Under the pieces are notes generated by a model that did not search any database, was not told the origin of the DNA, and was given only the letters and a program-made list of their open reading frames with translations. The position numbers and the translations under genes were made by a program. Positions 55,507 to 64,000 of a DNA stretch of 64,000 nt are shown here, piece after piece. The stretch is from Chitinophagaceae bacterium (lineage in GTDB: Bacteria; Bacteroidota; Bacteroidia; Chitinophagales; Chitinophagaceae): assembly GCA_016702745.1 (NCBI GenBank), contig JADJDJ010000002.1:558001-622000 (forward strand). Reading direction: 5' to 3'. The number at the start of each line of letters is the position of its first letter. Position 1 is the first letter of the stretch.

Positions 55507-57734
55507 TTAGCGTTTAATCAGCTTCTGGGATTGTTTTCCGTCTTCTGAAATCAGCTCAATAAAATATGTTCCTCTTTGCAGGGCTGACAATTCAGATGCA
55601 ATTACTAATACATTATTTCCTTTTTGTACCATACTGCTGCGGTTGTACACCATTTGTCCGGCCGCATTGCTGATGCGAACTGTAACGGCTCCAGCCTTGG
55701 CAGCATCCAGTTCAATTCTCAGATCGTTTACAAAAGGATTGGGGTATACATTGAATCCTTTTACAGTACCGCCTACCCGCAGGGCAACGATATTACTGTA
55801 GCTTACTTTGCCATCCTGATCAACCGTGCGGATGCGATAGTAGATCACGGAAGCTGACAGTGAACCGATCGGATCGGCAAACTGATAATTGAGCTGATCT
55901 GTTGAATTACCGGCAGCTGCTTTGTTACCTACTTTGCTGAAGGAGATACCATCAAAACTTCTTTCGATCTCGAAATGATCAGTATTGATTTCGGTAACGG
56001 TAGTCCAGCTCAGCAGGGCATTAGTCCCTTGCTTGTTCACGGTAAAGCTGCTCATACTAACCGGAGTGATGATCGTATTCGGGAAGAAATTAGAAGCCAG
56101 ATCCTGCAGACCGGTACCTGTCCATACTACTGTACAGGGATCGTTCCGAAAGCGGTACTGGCCTGTGTGGAATTGATATAATAAAGACCATCTGAAGTAG
56201 AGATATACAGACCTGAGTTAGAAGTTGCTTTTTCAAAAGCCACTCCGTTTACAGAACCGGTAAAAGGTGAATTAGAATTTTCGCCATCCACCAGATCCCA
56301 TTTCTTAGCCACTGAATGTACCACCGTTGTCCTGTACGGTCCAGCGACGACTCAGTGTAGTGGGGTTGAAAGGAGCCTCAGACGACCATATACCGTTACA
56401 TTCGCAAGGGCATACAAGGTACCATTTGCAGTAATGGCAAGGTCACCGTTCTGGAATTCAGCCGCTGTACCTGGTGCATTAACAGTTAAAGAGGTATTAC
56501 CAAAAGTATTGACAGATGAAATCGGATTAACACCATTGCCCTGGAAGGAAGCAATATAAATATTACCGCTGCCATCGCGGAAGCCCAGCCACAAATCCAT
56601 CATCGTCCGGCACCATCGGAAGCCTAACCGACAAAGTTGAAATAACCATCATTTCCGGCACCATTCATATCAATGGTACCACGGCTACCGTTTGATGTAC
56701 CATCGGGTCTCACTGAATATACAGTTACCACACCATTAAGGTTGTTATTTTCATCTCTGTTCAGGTAATAAATACAGCCTTCCGCATCAAAGGGTGTAAT
56801 CTGATTTTTCGCAACAGCAGCGGTTAACACCAGGGGTGTGGTTGACAACAGTGGGGCCATTCAGCATCACCCAGTGATTGGATCCATCAGAGATCTTCTC
56901 AAATCACCGGTACCGGAAACCGACCAGAGATTTGCTGTTGCTTGTGGTGCAATAGGATTTACGGGGCGCAGTGCCAGGAGAATCGCACCATTAGCGGAAT
57001 TGGCATTACCGCTTAATTCTGCTGTACCAAGCGGGCCTGTTGTACCAGCTGTTGCTTTTAATGCCCAGGCAGCACCTACACCCATATCTGCACCATTATT
57101 TGTACTTAAATCATATGCTTCAGTAAGTGTTCCGGGAGAAGTTGCATTCCATGCACTGAAAGTACGTTCAGTTCCTATCATTCCCAGCATAACAACTGCT
57201 GCATTGGCAGTTACAGTCGTAATTGAATTAGCATTTAAGAAGCGTCGTCTGCATTTGCTGATAAACATTCCGGACACAAGGGCCACTTCGAAAATGATTG
57301 AAAACCTGGCCAGAACATTTCTGAAAACAATGATACCACCTGAAGTAGCATCTGCATCAGGATCCGGAGTAAAGCTAAAATTGGCTGCAGATACATCACT
57401 TGCTGTAGCCACCTTATACAACAGGGTCCCCACAATTCATCACCACCTGATGAACCCAATGCCCGCTTGCCCGCAATAAAGGTCCATCCGGCTGAGCAGT
57501 AGGATTGAAAAGTTAACACCTGCATCATTATCATATTGAACAATGTTGGCGATCATCACATCACCAATTGCAAATCCACCAGGATGGCCTAGTTAATACC
57601 ACGGCAGGCTCCGTCAGTTGCCTGGTCATTAGCTGAATCCCGTAACCTGTGTAATCTGGGCTGCAGATTGTTGAGAAGGTCAAAATAAAGCTTGCCAATA
57701 AGGCAAGGCGAAGTTGAAAAGTTAACTGTTTCAT
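55507..57734 (-). pseudogene. T9SS cargo gene broken by at least six frameshifts
   Basis: Seven consecutive pieces, in different frames but in order, belong to one protein of about 740 aa. They are: signal peptide at 57734 (MKQLTFQLRLALLASFILTF); ACRGIN and AGWTFIAGKRALGSSGGDEL (about 57430-57620); FSFTPDPDADATSGG to LRRSLMDPITG (56867-57433); AAVAKNQITPFDAEGCIYYL (56624-56860); GNIYIASFQGNG (56352-56603); KKWDLVDGENSNSPFTG (56127-56324); and a fibronectin-like strand set plus a type A sorting domain (55507-56055, ending QSQKLIKR). Every junction needs a one- or two-base change. The last 180 residues are intact. Confidence 0.8.
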
Positions 57735-58036
57735 GCTTCAAGGTTTATGTCAATAAAAATGATTACGCAGTTCGTGAAAACTGGTTTCAAGGAATTGAAA
57801 TACGGCCTATCAGCAGGATGTTAAATTGGTGGGTTTATTCGGGGATGTGGAATGAAAATTCAGGACGATGCCTGGCTGGTCTTTGGAAGGAGGTGGATAA
57901 AGTCGTTCGAAATGGAGGATAAAAGTAGAAACAGTTTTTGGATAATGCAAGTATTGCATCAATAAATTAATATCTGATCGGTTTGATTCAATAATTGAAT
58001 GAGGGTGTATTGATAAACAATGACTTAAATTTTTCT
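57735..58036. other. Intergenic stretch, nothing recognised
   Basis: About 300 bp between the broken T9SS gene and paaY. A frame of about 76 codons crosses it but has no plausible start or family features. The part 57950-58030 is AT-rich and could hold the T9SS gene promoter. Confidence 0.5.
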
Positions 58037-58633
58037 CTAAGCGTTTATACTTAGATTCTTATTTAGATATGTTTTCGGTTGCTGCAATTTTTTGCGGGAA
58101 ACCTTCCTGGCTGGCTTGCATTTTTTCCAGTTTTTCTTCATTTCCTTTGGTAATTGCTGGTACAACCGGGTCCCCTCCGTCTTCCAGTTGATCATTTCAT
58201 CACTCACGGTTTTCACCAGTTTGGCAGGATTGCCCAAAACCAGGCTGCGGGGGGCAAAAACGGCCCCTTCTTTTACAAAGGAAAGCGCCCCCACAATACT
58301 TTCATCTCCCAGTTCTACATTGTCCATGATCACTGCATTCATTCCCACCAGACAGTTACGGCCAATGGTGGCTCCATGAATGATCGCGCCATGTCCTATA
58401 TGCGCCCCTTCCTTTAATAATACTGTTACCCCCGGAAACATATGAATGGTACAGTTCTCCTGCACATTACAACCGTCTTCCAGAATGATCTGTCCCCAGT
58501 CGCCACGCAAAGCAGCCCCCGGACCGATATAACATTTCTTCCCGATGATCACATTGCCGGTAATGGCAGCCTGCGGATGTACAAAAGAGGATGGATGCAC
58601 CACCGGGCGATAGCCGTTGAAAGCATAAAACAT
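58037..58633 (-). CDS. paaY: Gamma-carbonic-anhydrase-like protein PaaY
   Basis: A left-handed beta-helix protein of hexapeptide repeats (GNVIIGKKCYIGPGAALRGDWGQI; VGMNAVIMDNVELGDESIVG). The histidines of IHMFPG and HIGHGAIIHG are in the right places for the metal site of the gamma-carbonic anhydrase group. In phenylacetate catabolism PaaY acts as a thioesterase-like helper that relieves dead-end CoA esters. The context (paaI, paaG, paaD, paaC, paaB, paaA) supports this role. It is last in the run, 22 bp after paaI. Confidence 0.85.
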   Translation of the reverse strand: MFYAFNGYRPVVHPSSFVHPQAAITGNVIIGKKCYIGPGAALRGDWGQIILEDGCNVQENCTIHMFPGVTVLLKEGAHIGHGAIIHGATIGRNCLVGMNAVIMDNVELGDESIVGALSFVKEGAVFAPRSLVLGNPAKLVKTVSDEMINWKTEGTRLYQQLPKEMKKNWKKCKPARKVSRKKLQQPKTYLNKNLSINA

Positions 58634-58655
58634 ATAAAACAGTTTTGAATATTTG

Positions 58656-59087
58656 TCAGGATTTGATCAGTGGCTTACCCGTGCGGTAACAAAGCCCCTT
58701 GAACTCCGCTACCACATGCTGGTGCTGATTCAATATAGTAATATGGTATAAACCGGTGGATTGTCCGTTGTGAATTTCTTTTGCACTGGCCGTGAGCTCA
58801 TCCCCCACATGAACCGGTTTTATAAAATTGATAGAAGTGTCCAACGCTACCGATAATACATTGCGGTTATTACAGGCAAAGGCAAATGCAGAATCCGCCA
58901 GCGAAAAAGTAACACCCCCGTGGATGATGCCAAATCCATTCACCATTTCAGGACGAATCACCATACTGATTTTACTAAAGCCTTCCCTGATCTCCAGTAC
59001 CTGTATACCCAGCCATTGGGAAAACTGGTCATGCTCCATCATGTGGTTCACTACTGCTGCAGCCAGTTGATCTTTTTCTTCACTCAT
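58656..59087 (-). CDS. paaI: Hydroxyphenylacetyl-CoA thioesterase PaaI
   Basis: A hotdog-fold thioesterase of 143 aa. The active-site pattern is VNGFGIIHGGVTFSLADSAFAFACN, with the glycine-histidine-glycine and the aspartate on the following helix, then SINFIKPVHVGDELTA. PaaI removes CoA from ring-hydroxylated phenylacetyl-CoA products to free CoA. It lies 6 bp after paaG and 22 bp before paaY. Confidence 0.88.
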   Translation of the reverse strand: MSEEKDQLAAAVVNHMMEHDQFSQWLGIQVLEIREGFSKISMVIRPEMVNGFGIIHGGVTFSLADSAFAFACNNRNVLSVALDTSINFIKPVHVGDELTASAKEIHNGQSTGLYHITILNQHQHVVAEFKGLCYRTGKPLIKS

Positions 59088-59093
59088 GGTGGA

Positions 59094-59867
59094 TTATTTT
59101 CCTTTGAAAACGGGTTGTCTTTTTTCAAGAAAGGCATTGATACCTTCTTTATAATCATCCGTATTGGCTGCTCTTTGCTGGAATACATCTTCCTCTGCCA
59201 GTTGTTCTATATAATCAGTATGAAATGACATATTCAGCAATTGCTTGGTATAGGCGAGTCCTTTGGTGGGCATTGCCGCCAGGGTAGCAACCATTTTTTT
59301 TGATTCGGTTTCAAACTGCTCATCCGGTATTACTTTATAGATCATACCGATTCTTTCCGCCTCGGATGCAGGAACCTTATCTCCCAGCATGGCAAGGGCA
59401 GATGCTTTTTGCCAGCCAATCAGCCTTGGAAGGAAATATGTACCTCCGCTATCAGGTATCAAACCGATTTTAGAAAATGCCTGAATAAAGGATGCTCCCG
59501 CAGCAGCCACCACCACATCACAACAAAGCGCCATATTAGCACCGGCACCGGCCGCCACGCCATTCACTGCAGCAATCACCGGCTTCTCCAGTTTGCGGAT
59601 ACGGGTAACAATGGGATTGTAATGTTCTGCCAGTATTTGTTTGATTTTTAATTTATGTTCACCCACCAGTTCACTGATATCCTGACCGGCACTAAAAGCC
59701 TTACCGGCACCGGTGATATACACGGCACGGATTTCCTCCTGTTTACAGGCATCCAGATATTCCTGCAGCTGCAAGGCCATTTCCCTGTTAAAGGAGTTGA
59801 ATTTTTCCGGCCGGTTCAGGGTGATATAACCTACTGCATCCTGTATATGAAATAGAATAGAAGACAT
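59094..59867 (-). CDS. paaG: Ring-epoxide isomerase PaaG (enoyl-CoA hydratase family)
   Basis: PaaG isomerises the ring-1,2-epoxide of phenylacetyl-CoA to an oxepin. The crotonase fold is visible: FSAGQDISEL, NGVAAGAGANMALCCDVVVA (oxyanion loop), and LIPDSGGTYFLPRLIG, the PaaG-type segment with an aspartate. The C-terminal helix ends NAFLEKRQPVFKGK. Family members PaaF and PaaG are close; the PDSGG segment favours PaaG. It is 113 bp downstream of the paaD stop, with a dispersed palindrome in between. Confidence 0.85.
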   Translation of the reverse strand: MSSILFHIQDAVGYITLNRPEKFNSFNREMALQLQEYLDACKQEEIRAVYITGAGKAFSAGQDISELVGEHKLKIKQILAEHYNPIVTRIRKLEKPVIAAVNGVAAGAGANMALCCDVVVAAAGASFIQAFSKIGLIPDSGGTYFLPRLIGWQKASALAMLGDKVPASEAERIGMIYKVIPDEQFETESKKMVATLAAMPTKGLAYTKQLLNMSFHTDYIEQLAEEDVFQQRAANTDDYKEGINAFLEKRQPVFKGK

Positions 59868-59944
59868 GCCATCTGAATTTTTACGAAGTTAATTGATTCT
59901 TTTCCCTGGAAGCTGTCTCAATTGTCGTTGACTCAGATGATGTC

Positions 59945-59965
59945 ATGCCGGGCTTGACCCGGCAT
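59945..59965. repeat. Dispersed REP-like palindrome ATGCCGGG-CTTGA-CCCGGCAT
   Basis: An 8-bp perfect stem between paaD and paaG. The phrase GTCATGCCGGGCTTGACCC recurs widely in bacterial genomes as a REP-like unit; here it may help separate or stabilise the paa transcript. Confidence 0.65.
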
Positions 59966-59980
59966 CTAATGGGAGGACGA

Positions 59981-60511
59981 CTACGCGAAAGCGACTTTTG
60001 AGATAGCACAATCAAAATAAAAGGGTTCCCTGCAATCTTCACACTGGTATAATGCTTTGCAGGCGGTGCTGCCAAATTCACTGATTCTTTGGGTATGATA
60101 TGAACCGCAACGGGGACATTGCACGGCTGCCGCTTCCTGAAACAAACGCTGATCACATCCCTGTTGTTTGGGAAGGGGTGGGGCAATACCATATTCTTTT
60201 AATTGTTGCTTACCCTTTTCCGTCATCCAGTCGGTGGTCCAGGCAGGCGATAATATAGTTGTGATCCTTGCTCCTGGATAACCATGAGCAGCCATTTCCA
60301 TTTTTATCATCGTAGCAATCATATCCATGGCCGGGCAACCCGAATAAGTGGGCGTAATTACTATTTCCAGATCAGTATCCTGTAAACGGATATCCCTTAC
60401 AATACCCAGGTCAATAATTGATAGCACCGGTACTTCAGGATCCTTTACTTCCTCCAGCCAGTCCAGGATAGTTGCTTTATCGGGAATCGTTTCGTTCATC
60501 TTACCACTCAC
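59981..60511 (-). CDS. paaD: Phenylacetyl-CoA epoxidase subunit PaaD
   Basis: A DUF59/SufT-like assembly factor. The N-terminal half has WLEEVKDPEVPVLSIIDLG and PTYSGCPAMDMI, typical of this group, and the C-terminal half a zinc-ribbon-like set (CPRCGSYHTQ, CEDCREPFYFDC) that fits iron-sulfur handling. PaaD helps mature the 2Fe-2S reductase PaaE. It overlaps paaC by 11 bp. Confidence 0.93.
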   Translation of the reverse strand: MSGKMNETIPDKATILDWLEEVKDPEVPVLSIIDLGIVRDIRLQDTDLEIVITPTYSGCPAMDMIATMIKMEMAAHGYPGARITTILSPAWTTDWMTEKGKQQLKEYGIAPPLPKQQGCDQRLFQEAAAVQCPRCGSYHTQRISEFGSTACKALYQCEDCREPFYFDCAISKVAFA

Positions 60512-61235
60512 AACCGGGATAGGTTCTTTGCATGTATTGCAGATCGGTCAGCAGGAAACCCAGATGTTCACTATGAATACCTGCCTTGCCTCCCTGCTGC
60601 ATGAATATTTTTTCAGGTACATCAAGTGTAGCTTCTTCCAGCACAGCTTTTATTTTTAGCTGCCAGGAAACCTGCATCGCTGCAAGGTCAATACCCAGTT
60701 CGGTTTCATAAGGAGCCGGGATGAACATTTCACCGGTGTATGGCCAGAGTGTTTGCAGGGCCTGTACCATTCGCTCATGACTTTCTTCGGTTCCGTCACC
60801 CAGACGAATCACCCATTCACTGCTCCAGCGCAGATGATAGCTGACTTCCTTGATTGACTTTTCAGCAATTGCTGACAGTTGCGGGTCATTGTACTGTTGC
60901 AGGTACTGGTATAAATAATACTGATAAGCACTATTGAAAAACTGCCGGAGAATGGTCTGTGCCCAGTCGCCCCGGGGCAGTTCCATCAATAAGCAGTTTT
61001 TATATTCTCTTTCTGTACGCAGGTAAGCCAGGCTGTCTTCGGTTGAACCATTATTCAGCAAAAGGGCAGCGTATTGATAAAAGCTGCGGGATTGTCCAAC
61101 CAGGTCCAGTGTAATATTGGTAATGGCAATATCCTGTTCCAGCACAGGACCGTGTCCGCACCATTCCGCATTGCGCTGGGCCAGTATCAGTGTATTATCT
61201 GCTAAATGCAGGGTATAATCAATCAGGGCTTTCAT
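60501..61235 (-). CDS. paaC: Phenylacetyl-CoA epoxidase subunit PaaC
   Basis: PaaC is the structural, ferritin-like partner of the catalytic PaaA in the multicomponent ring epoxidase. The chain has LHLADNTLILAQRNAEWCGHGPVLEQDIAITNI, LRTEREYKN, EVSYHLRWSSEWVIRLGDGTEES and ends GCEW, all typical. It starts directly at the paaB stop (1-bp overlap) and its stop overlaps the paaD start by 11 bp, so the genes are translationally coupled. Confidence 0.95.
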   Translation of the reverse strand: MKALIDYTLHLADNTLILAQRNAEWCGHGPVLEQDIAITNITLDLVGQSRSFYQYAALLLNNGSTEDSLAYLRTEREYKNCLLMELPRGDWAQTILRQFFNSAYQYYLYQYLQQYNDPQLSAIAEKSIKEVSYHLRWSSEWVIRLGDGTEESHERMVQALQTLWPYTGEMFIPAPYETELGIDLAAMQVSWQLKIKAVLEEATLDVPEKIFMQQGGKAGIHSEHLGFLLTDLQYMQRTYPGCEW

Positions 61236-61603
61236 TACATATGGTTTACTTCGTCAGGAAGCTCGTAAAAAGTGGGGTGCCGGTATATTTTATCCATAGC
61301 AGGTTCATATAATTCACCTGCTTCTTCCGGATTGGAAGCCGTGATGTATTTACTTTCCACCACCCAGATGCTGACGCCTTCCATTCTGCGGGTATAAACA
61401 TCTCTTGCATTTTCAATAGCCATTTGGGCATCGGCCGCATGAAGGCTTCCCGCATGTTTATGATCCAGTCCGTTCTTGCTGCGGATAAATACTTCCCAGA
61501 GGGGCCATTGGGTGGTATCATGACTGGTAGTATATTGACCAGACGCTCCTTTTTCTTCCGGGATATCGCCGTAGTAGAATTTCTGAAGGAAATTATTTTT
61601 CAT
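61235..61603 (-). CDS. paaB: Phenylacetyl-CoA epoxidase subunit PaaB
   Basis: PaaB is a small bridging subunit of the epoxidase. The sequence WPLWEVFIRSKNGLDHKHAGSLHAADAQMAIENARDVYTRRMEG is characteristic, with the ANARDVY/T-type helix. A 20-residue N-terminal extension (MKNNFLQKFYYGDIPEEKG) precedes it. It overlaps the start of the preceding lipoprotein gene's stop by 4 bp and paaC by 1 bp. Confidence 0.93.
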   Translation of the reverse strand: MKNNFLQKFYYGDIPEEKGASGQYTTSHDTTQWPLWEVFIRSKNGLDHKHAGSLHAADAQMAIENARDVYTRRMEGVSIWVVESKYITASNPEEAGELYEPAMDKIYRHPTFYELPDEVNHM

Positions 61604-62058
61604 ATCAGGGTTATTTCAATTTTGAATTTCAAGGCTGTATTCCGTAAACCTTGTTGAATCTTCTGCGGTTGGTGGTTGTTCCAGAAAAGAATAGAGTTTG
61701 AATCTGGTGGTTCCTGTTTTTTTGGAACCAGTAATATATATTTCTGGAGACTGCCACCATCCATATCAGGGGGAGTATTATCTGCAGTTTCTATATTGTA
61801 TAGTTCTATCAGCTGCAGACTGTCTTCTATAGCGAAGCTGGCCGAATTTTCGTATTCACATCCCCGGCAAACGGATTCATAAATAACCAGGGTATCGGTT
61901 AGTTTGACCCTATTCAGGGTATCACTTCTCAGTTCCACTCTTTGATAAACCGGGCTTTTATCAGGAGCTGGTTTGTCAGGTTCAACCGGTTCATTGTTTT
62001 TTTCTTTGCAGGCTGTCAGCAACCCAATGAAGAGCAGACTATAAATAATTTTTTTCAT
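61600..62058 (-). CDS. Lipoprotein gene inserted between paaA and paaB
   Basis: A 152-aa predicted lipoprotein: signal MKKIIYSLLFIGLLTAC, lipobox C17, then an acidic, proline-rich linker (KEKNNEPVEPDKPAPDKSP) and a domain with a C-x2-C pair (VCRGCEYENSAS) and no family I recognise. Its start overlaps the paaA stop by 1 bp (TGATG) and its stop overlaps paaB by 4 bp, so it is translated within the paa operon even though it should sit on a membrane outside the cytoplasm. A role in phenylacetate uptake or sensing is only inferred from position. Confidence 0.75.
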   Translation of the reverse strand: MKKIIYSLLFIGLLTACKEKNNEPVEPDKPAPDKSPVYQRVELRSDTLNRVKLTDTLVIYESVCRGCEYENSASFAIEDSLQLIELYNIETADNTPPDMDGGSLQKYILLVPKKQEPPDSNSILFWNNHQPQKIQQGLRNTALKFKIEITLI

Positions 62059-63008
62059 CAGGCGGCTTCCTCTCTTTTTAATTTGGAATTCTTTTTCTCA
62101 GCATAGGCAATCGCTGCTTCTCTCACCCAACGGCCTTCTTCATGTGCTTTTCTCCGGGCATCCAGTCTTTGTTTATTGCAGGGTCCGTTACCTTTTACCA
62201 CATTCCAGAATTCATCCCAATTGATATTGCCGAAATCATAGTGGTTCCGGGATTCATTCCATTGTAAATGATCATCGGGCAGTTTCATTCCCAGTACCTT
62301 GATTTGTTCAGCGATCATGTCCACAAAATTCTGTCTCAGTTCATCATTGCTCTTTCGTTTGATCTTCCACTTCATACTCATATCACTGTTGGTGCTTTCA
62401 CTGTCGCGCGGACCAAACATCATCAGCGAAGGCCACCACCAGCGGTTGATGGCATCCTGACACATGGATTTTTGCTCGGCAGAGCCACGGGATAACACGA
62501 GTAATATTTCAAAGCCCTGCCGCTGGTGAAAGCTTTCTTCCTTACAAATCCTGACCATGGCCCTGGCATAGGGTCCATAAGATGTACGGGTCAGCATCAC
62601 CTGATTCATGATGGCTGCTCCGTCAACCAGCCAGCCAATCGCACCAATATCTGCCCAGCTCAGGGTCGGGTAATTGAAAATGGAAGAATACTTTGCTTTT
62701 CCGCTATGCAGGTCATTGATCATTTCATCGCGTGATTGTCCAAGTGTTTCAGCCGCAGAATATAAATACAAACCATGACCAGCTTCATCCTGGATCTTGG
62801 CCAGCAGGATGGCTTTTCTTTTTAAACTGGGTGCCCGGCTGATCCAGTTGCCTTCGGGTAGCATACCTACCACTTCTGAGTGGGCGTGCTGACTGATCTG
62901 CCGCAGGTTGGTTTTACGATAGGCATCCGGCATCCAGTCCTTGGCTTCGATCTTAGTTTCGTTGTCGATCTTTTGCTGAAAAATTTGTTCTAAGTGTTGT
63001 ACTGGCAT
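62058..63008 (-). CDS. paaA: Phenylacetyl-CoA epoxidase catalytic subunit PaaA
   Basis: The di-iron oxygenase of phenylacetate breakdown. Metal-ligand regions are visible: KIQDEAGHGLYLYSAAETLG (E-x2-H) and RICKEESFHQRQGFEI (E-x2-H). WWPSLMMFGPRDS and NINWDEFWNVVKGNGPCN are the typical late motifs. It uses electrons from PaaE to epoxidise phenylacetyl-CoA. It is the first gene of the coupled run paaA, lipoprotein, paaB, paaC, paaD. Confidence 0.96.
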   Translation of the reverse strand: MPVQHLEQIFQQKIDNETKIEAKDWMPDAYRKTNLRQISQHAHSEVVGMLPEGNWISRAPSLKRKAILLAKIQDEAGHGLYLYSAAETLGQSRDEMINDLHSGKAKYSSIFNYPTLSWADIGAIGWLVDGAAIMNQVMLTRTSYGPYARAMVRICKEESFHQRQGFEILLVLSRGSAEQKSMCQDAINRWWWPSLMMFGPRDSESTNSDMSMKWKIKRKSNDELRQNFVDMIAEQIKVLGMKLPDDHLQWNESRNHYDFGNINWDEFWNVVKGNGPCNKQRLDARRKAHEEGRWVREAAIAYAEKKNSKLKREEAA

Positions 63009-63034
63009 AGTGATATATAATATTATTTAACCAT

Positions 63035-63182
63035 TGCTTTAGCGGGGGAGGCTTCCCCTGCCGTAGTTTTAGTTGGGTAGGCTTTGCCTGCTGTAGCTTT
63101 AGCGAAAGCAGGCCTTCGCTAAAGCTTCGGTGGGCAAGGCTTTCTGAATGGCCCGCCTTCGCCAAGGCTTCGGCGGGCAAGC
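63035..63182. repeat. GC-rich repeat cluster upstream of paaA
   Basis: The gap holds repeated phrases such as TAGGCTTTGCCTGCTGTAGCTTTAGCG and inverted units CCCGCCTTCGCC...GGCTTCGGCGGG and GCTTTAGCGAAAGCAGGCCTTCGCTAAAGC. The latter is nearly a perfect hairpin. They lie just before the paaA start and might affect its transcript. No gene is visible. Confidence 0.65.
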
Positions 63183-63237
63183 AAAAATAACTAAACTAAC
63201 GCCTGTTTGGAATGATTGTTTACCCGAAAAGGCGGAC

Positions 63238-63813
63238 TTACATTGATTTCACAAAAAGCTCCTGCTTTTTTTTGGCTTCGTTCAGGATGCGGACCGGGTT
63301 GGGTTTGAAATCACGGTATTCTTCGGTCAGGAAATCCTTGGCGGTCAGTTCCTTTCCATTCGCTTTTACACTGGACTTGAAAGCCACACCTTTATTATTA
63401 AAATAAACCCGGGTTTCCCATTCATTCCCTTCTTCTCCTTCATGGGAATAATAAAAAAGGAGCTTACCATCCTTAAACAGGTACTCTTCATTTGCCTGGA
63501 GATGGGAGGATTTCCGGCTGATATTGATCTTGAGTAATACATTTTTCGGGTTTCTTTCTTCCGCAGGCAGGTGATCAGGGGGATCATCATACCAGAAATC
63601 GGTGGTTTCATTATACAGCCCTACAGCCGGCCAGCTTCTCCCGTTTTTATTGGCAATCCATTGATTCTGGTACAAAGGACCCTCAAATCCCAGCTCAATG
63701 GATTCCTTGATCTGTTTATTGACTGCGGTATAATGGTTCCTGATATCTGTTTCTGTTTGTGCAATGGCCATCAGTGGCAGGCTGAACAGCAGGCCCAGAA
63801 TAAATTTATTCAT
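63238..63813 (-). CDS. Secreted protein of unknown function (191 aa)
   Basis: A clear signal peptide (MNKFILGLLFSLPLMAIAQ) precedes a 172-aa domain with strands (LLKINISRKSSHLQANEEYLF; KLLFYYSHEGEEGNEWETRVYF) and no family I recognise. It lies between paaE and paaA, 25 bp downstream of the paaE stop on the same strand. It may share the paaE transcript. Confidence 0.7.
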   Translation of the reverse strand: MNKFILGLLFSLPLMAIAQTETDIRNHYTAVNKQIKESIELGFEGPLYQNQWIANKNGRSWPAVGLYNETTDFWYDDPPDHLPAEERNPKNVLLKINISRKSSHLQANEEYLFKDGKLLFYYSHEGEEGNEWETRVYFNNKGVAFKSSVKANGKELTAKDFLTEEYRDFKPNPVRILNEAKKKQELFVKSM

Positions 63814-63837
63814 GCATGTAATTTTTTGAAAAACTGA

Positions 63838-64000
63838 TTACCTGATATCAAAGTCAACCACTACTTTTTCGGAAACCGGATGACTTTGGCAGGTGAGGAT
63901 AAAACCATTGGCCACTTCTTCTTCTTCCAGTCCCCAATGCACATCCATTTTTACTTCCCCTTCCAGTAGTTTGGCCTTGCAGGTACAACACATGCCTCCT
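63838..64000 (-). CDS. paaE: Phenylacetyl-CoA epoxidase reductase subunit PaaE, C-terminal part
   Basis: The window ends inside this gene; only about 53 C-terminal codons are present. They read GGMCCTCKAKLLEGEV, the end of a 2Fe-2S plant-type ferredoxin loop, and then LTCQSHPVSEKVVVDFD, with the last iron-binding cysteine. This is the ferredoxin tail of PaaE, the NADPH-dependent reductase that feeds the PaaABC epoxidase. Confidence 0.9.
   Translation of the reverse strand, partial: GGMCCTCKAKLLEGEVKMDVHWGLEEEEVANGFILTCQSHPVSEKVVVDFDIR

Noticed and set aside
1..64000. tRNA, rRNA or prophage
   Set aside because: No cloverleaf, rRNA-like stretch, integrase, capsid or terminase gene was recognised. 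Detection of tRNAs by eye is limited, so a covariance-model scan would be needed to exclude them.

Overview
The window reads as chromosomal DNA of a Bacteroidota bacterium, most likely of the Chitinophagaceae or a close relative. The evidence is: secreted proteins with type IX secretion (T9SS) C-terminal sorting domains, an S46 dipeptidyl-peptidase, a GH18 chitinase-like lipoprotein, beta-barrel and lipoprotein genes, a Bacteroidota-style paa cluster, weak Shine-Dalgarno signals, and the dispersed palindromes CCCGATAGCTATCGGG and CCTGCCTGCCGGCAGGCAGG. No tRNA, rRNA or CRISPR array was recognised.

Layout. 1-10 kb: a truncated secreted amidohydrolase and two giant unrecognised proteins (1448 and 1179 aa, the second with a Tat-like signal). 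10.5-30.6 kb: a defence island. It holds a 53-aa protein, a DUF4407 membrane protein with a partner, an HNH gene, a WYL regulator, a type I restriction-modification system (hsdR, hsdM, hsdS), a PD-(D/E)XK protein, rmuC, and an unusual set of signalling-effector fusions. 30.8-42.3 kb: housekeeping and secreted genes, including two separate caspase-family proteins. 42.4-44.4 kb: three copies of a large noncoding inverted-repeat element. 44.4-58 kb: outer-membrane protein, signal peptidase I, S46 peptidase, chitinase-like protein, obgE, DUF6970-like lipoprotein and three T9SS cargo genes, the last broken by many frameshifts. 58-64 kb: phenylacetate catabolism (paaY, paaI, paaG, paaD, paaC, paaB, paaA and the end of paaE), with a lipoprotein gene inserted between paaA and paaB.

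Candidate new system (about 17-31 kb). One protein joins an HTH domain of HARE type, an N6-adenine DNA methyltransferase, a target-recognition-like domain and a histidine kinase. It lies 1 bp upstream of a receiver-domain protein with a HEPN-like C-terminus, and both are in the same gene run as rmuC and hsdM-hsdS. A neighbouring three-gene run encodes a receiver-TIR-like protein, a receiver-HTH-ATPase hybrid and a macro-like/DUF4145 (HEPN-like) protein. The logic (two-component receivers fused to toxin-like effectors) resembles the Detocs defence system, but the parts differ and include DNA methylation. Five copies of a TGCA-N-TGCA inverted repeat lie just upstream of the WYL gene, the HNH gene, hsdR, the PD-(D/E)XK pair and the rmuC-methyltransferase-kinase-hsdMS run, so the WYL protein probably controls the island.

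Caution: hsdR, hsdM, hsdS, the HNH gene, the DUF4407 gene and one T9SS gene are each interrupted by single-base shifts or one stop codon, mostly at short homopolymers. Sequencing or assembly errors and real decay cannot be told apart here.
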